A stretch of 7,710 nt of DNA from JAVKLU01 sp031538895 (GTDB taxonomy: Bacteria; Pseudomonadota; Gammaproteobacteria; Burkholderiales; Burkholderiaceae). Location: the NCBI GenBank assembly GCA_031538895.1, contig JAVKLU010000031.1:1-7710 (forward strand), in the 5' to 3' direction. Below the pieces are notes generated by a model. The model saw only the letters and a program-made list of their open reading frames with translations. It had not been told where the DNA came from and made no database searches. Made by a program: the position numbers and the translations under genes. Below, one piece after another: positions 6,056 to 7,710 of this stretch; within the stretch, counting starts at the first letter, position 1, and each line of letters starts with the position of its first letter.

Positions 6056-6919
6056 ATGTCGACGCCAATTATTTTTATTACGATTAACGCGCTGATCTGG
6101 GGAGTTTCTTGGTGGCCACTGCGTTTCATGCACAGTTTTGGGCTTCATCCTGTGTGGATCGCCGCGTTTATCGGCACGCTAGCGACTCTACTGATCAGTA
6201 TTTTTTATCGCAAAGCGGTGTGGGAAGTGATGACGCAACCGGCTTTGTGGTCAATTGCCCTATCGGCGGGTGCGTGCAACGTCATATTTAATTGGGGAAT
6301 CACGATGGGCGAAGTGATGCGCGTGATTTTGCTGTTTTATTTGATGCCGCTCTGGTCAATTATTTTGGCGCGTGTCATTTTGGGCGAGCGGATGAGCAAG
6401 CTGGCGCTGGGCAGTATGGTTTTAGCACTACTGGGCGCGGCAATTGTGCTAGACCCAAGCTTGTCGCATCTCCCCGTGCCGCATACTGTTGCGGATTACT
6501 TAGGTATATTGGCCGGATTTTTCTTTGCGCTGAATAATGTTTTACTGCGTAAACACGCACAATTTAGTGATGTCGCGCGCGGTTTGGCGATGTTCGTGGG
6601 AGGCATGGTGGTCGGCGGTGCCGGCGCGTTGATCTTGAGTTTTTCAAATGTGCTTGCTTGGCCTGATCTGTCAACGGTGTCATCCTGGGGCTCTGTCGGC
6701 GCAGTGACGACAGTGGCCTTTATTGTGGCAAATTTTTGCCTGCAATACAGCGCAGCACGTTTACCGGCATCTTTAACAGCCTTGTTATTACTGGCCGAAT
6801 TGATTTTTGCCGCCATCTCGTCAATTGCCCTGGGCGTACAGACGATGAGCGCCAGTTTATTTATCGGCGGCGGATTGATTGTGAGCGCAACTCTCATACA
6901 GATTTTGGGGCGTCGATAA
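6056..6919 (+). CDS. EamA/DMT family transporter
   Basis: Inner-membrane protein of 287 residues with about ten hydrophobic segments, the usual length and topology of the drug/metabolite transporter superfamily. Two EamA repeats are visible, about 5-132 and 146-284. The first contains WGVSWWPLRF near its start and GEVMRVILLFYLMPLWSIILARVILGER (split here: GEVMRVILLF at 85-94, LGER at 109-112). The second has FFFALNNVLLRKHA (155-168) and a late ALLLLAELIFA (242-252) before the final two helices. Family members export amino acids, nucleobases or drugs; the substrate cannot be read from sequence. ATG 6056 is chosen because the first helix starts immediately after it. There is no clear Shine-Dalgarno site. 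The stop codon lies inside the first copy of an 18-bp tandem duplication. Confidence 0.93.
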   Translation: MSTPIIFITINALIWGVSWWPLRFMHSFGLHPVWIAAFIGTLATLLISIFYRKAVWEVMTQPALWSIALSAGACNVIFNWGITMGEVMRVILLFYLMPLWSIILARVILGERMSKLALGSMVLALLGAAIVLDPSLSHLPVPHTVADYLGILAGFFFALNNVLLRKHAQFSDVARGLAMFVGGMVVGGAGALILSFSNVLAWPDLSTVSSWGSVGAVTTVAFIVANFCLQYSAARLPASLTALLLLAELIFAAISSIALGVQTMSASLFIGGGLIVSATLIQILGRR

Positions 6920-6937
6920 ATTTTGGGACATCGATAA
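6902..6937. repeat. 18-bp tandem duplication spanning the transporter stop codon
   Basis: ATTTTGGGGCGTCGATAA (6902-6919) and ATTTTGGGACATCGATAA (6920-6937) differ at two of 18 positions. The first copy encodes the last residues ILGRR and the TAA stop of the transporter; the second is untranslated and carries a second in-frame-like TAA. This is a duplication of the gene's 3' end by slippage or short recombination. Confidence 0.85.
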
Positions 6938-6968
6938 ATAAGAATGTTGTCAATATTTTTGAAAAAGA

Positions 6969-6998
6969 TTAAAAATGGGAAATATTCCCGTTTATAAT
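6969..6998 (+). promoter_or_regulatory. Candidate promoter with palindromic operator for the DUF6502-like gene
   Basis: TATAAT (6993-6998) is a perfect -10 hexamer. TTAAAA (6969-6974) is a four-of-six -35 match with an 18-bp spacer. Within that spacer lies GGGAAATATTCCC (6977-6989), an inverted repeat with 5-bp arms that extends to AAAT/GTTT if G-U pairing is allowed. A protein bound there would block polymerase, so it is a candidate operator. The same palindrome followed by TTTATAATT could instead act as a weak terminator for the transporter. Start of transcription would fall about 25 nt before the GTG. Confidence 0.45.
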
Positions 6999-7029
6999 TC
7001 AGTCATGTTTTGTAAAAATAAGCAAAAAA

Positions 7030-7710
7030 GTGACTGATTCCTCCGCAAATTCTGTTGGTTTGAGCAAGCCCTTGGCGCTACACGTGCTAGGGGTGATGCG
7101 CCCGCTGGTGCGTTGGTTAGTTCGTGGCGGAATTGGTTATACCGAATTTGCGAGCGCGCTCAAATCCCTGTTTTTACAAATCGCTAAAGAAGAACTCGAA
7201 CAAGAAAAACAAAAAATTAATGACAGTCGCTTAAGTTTGCTGTCGGGTTTGCATCGTAAAGACGTTCGTGCTTTGGGCGCCGCATCTGAATTTTTAGCAC
7301 AACAACCGCAAATGGTGCGCGCTACGCCGCAGCAACAAGTTGTCACGCGTTGGTTAAGTAATGAATGGCCTTTGGAATTGCCGTTTAGTGGGGGAGAACA
7401 GTCGTTTGAAAATTTAGCTTTGTCAGTCTCGCGTGATTTTCACCCGCGTGCTTTGCTGAGTGAACTGTTGCGTTTGCAAGTGGTACAGGCCCACTATGAT
7501 GAATCTGGCGAAACAATCGTATTGTGTCGCGAAGCATTCATGCCTAATCGTAATGCGGCCGAAGCACATCAATTGGTCAGCGCCAACTTATCGGATCACA
7601 TGAACGCCGCCGTTCACAATTTAACCGCCAAAAGCACACGTCAATATTTAGAACAAGCCGTTTTTGCCGATGGACTGTCCGCCGAATCAGCGCACCAGTT
7701 AGAGCGTTTA
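7030..7710 (+). CDS. DUF6502-like protein, 3' end beyond the window
   Basis: An uninterrupted frame of 227 codons runs from GTG 7030 to the window edge without a stop. The protein resembles the DUF6502 family (recognised from memory, unknown function). It shows RPLVRWLVRGGIGYTEFASALKS-type start (key residues Arg24, Gly33, Tyr37, Phe40, Lys45) followed by NDSRLSLLSGLHRKDVRAL (64-82), which looks like a helix-turn-helix reading 'S-R-x-S-x-L-x-G-L-x-R-K-D-V'. A middle part has RWLSNEWPLELPFSG (107-121) and a C-terminal helical part has YLEQAVFADGLSAE. A DNA-binding winged helix at the N-terminus is my inference. No other good start lies upstream: the frame is closed by TAA at 6970 and has no ATG before 7030. 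The Shine-Dalgarno site is poor. A promoter with a palindrome precedes it, which would suit autoregulation. Confidence 0.85.
   Translation, partial: MTDSSANSVGLSKPLALHVLGVMRPLVRWLVRGGIGYTEFASALKSLFLQIAKEELEQEKQKINDSRLSLLSGLHRKDVRALGAASEFLAQQPQMVRATPQQQVVTRWLSNEWPLELPFSGGEQSFENLALSVSRDFHPRALLSELLRLQVVQAHYDESGETIVLCREAFMPNRNAAEAHQLVSANLSDHMNAAVHNLTAKSTRQYLEQAVFADGLSAESAHQLERL

Noticed and set aside
5939..6148. Minus-strand frame of 69 codons upstream of and inside the transporter gene
   Set aside because: It overlaps the start of a well-supported gene, has no Shine-Dalgarno site and no recognisable domain.
6496..6897. Minus-strand frame of 133 codons inside the transporter gene
   Set aside because: It lies opposite a convincing ten-helix membrane protein and shows only low-complexity Asn/Pro/Ala-rich sequence.

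Overview
The window carries six protein genes and one open-ended gene at the right edge. It looks like a proteobacterial chromosome, most likely beta- or gamma-proteobacterial. The transaldolase reads like the E. coli TalB type, and the right-edge protein looks like the DUF6502 group I know mainly from beta- and some gamma-proteobacteria. Base composition looks intermediate. The taxonomic call is inference from protein resemblance and cannot be narrowed to a genus by eye.

Layout. Positions 1-176 are non-coding, with a TATA-like palindrome, an inverted repeat and four perfect 13-bp tandem repeats. Then come pgi (177-1757) and a transaldolase gene (1754-2710), overlapping by ATGA and surely one transcription unit. 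Next is a small single-pass membrane protein (2739-3353) of unknown role whose architecture recalls GspM/PilO. Facing it on the minus strand are a membrane-anchored sialidase-like beta-propeller protein (3371-4759) and a pirin-type cupin (4969-5826). Between these two lies a 143-bp element with perfect 12-bp terminal inverted repeats and a TTAG target duplication, which I interpret as a non-autonomous (MITE-like) IS5-type insertion. After a 229-bp divergent intergenic region, an EamA/DMT transporter (6056-6919) and a DUF6502-like gene (7030 to beyond the edge) run on the plus strand. The last gene is preceded by a perfect TATAAT box with a palindrome in the spacer.

How the genes work together. 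pgi and tal link glycolysis/gluconeogenesis with the non-oxidative pentose phosphate pathway through fructose-6-phosphate. Removing the MITE in silico leaves pirin and the sialidase-like gene only 32 bp apart, so they may once have been tightly co-transcribed. The other genes show no evident shared pathway.

The most distinctive property is the density of short tandem duplications: units of 13, 14, 7 and 18 bp between genes, and 12, 6, 12 and 9 bp inside the sialidase-like gene. All intragenic units are multiples of three. I did not find a convincing new multi-gene system. The MITE at the pirin stop codon, the repeat-built N-terminus of the sialidase-like protein, and the orphan GspM/PilO-like protein are the points most worth following.
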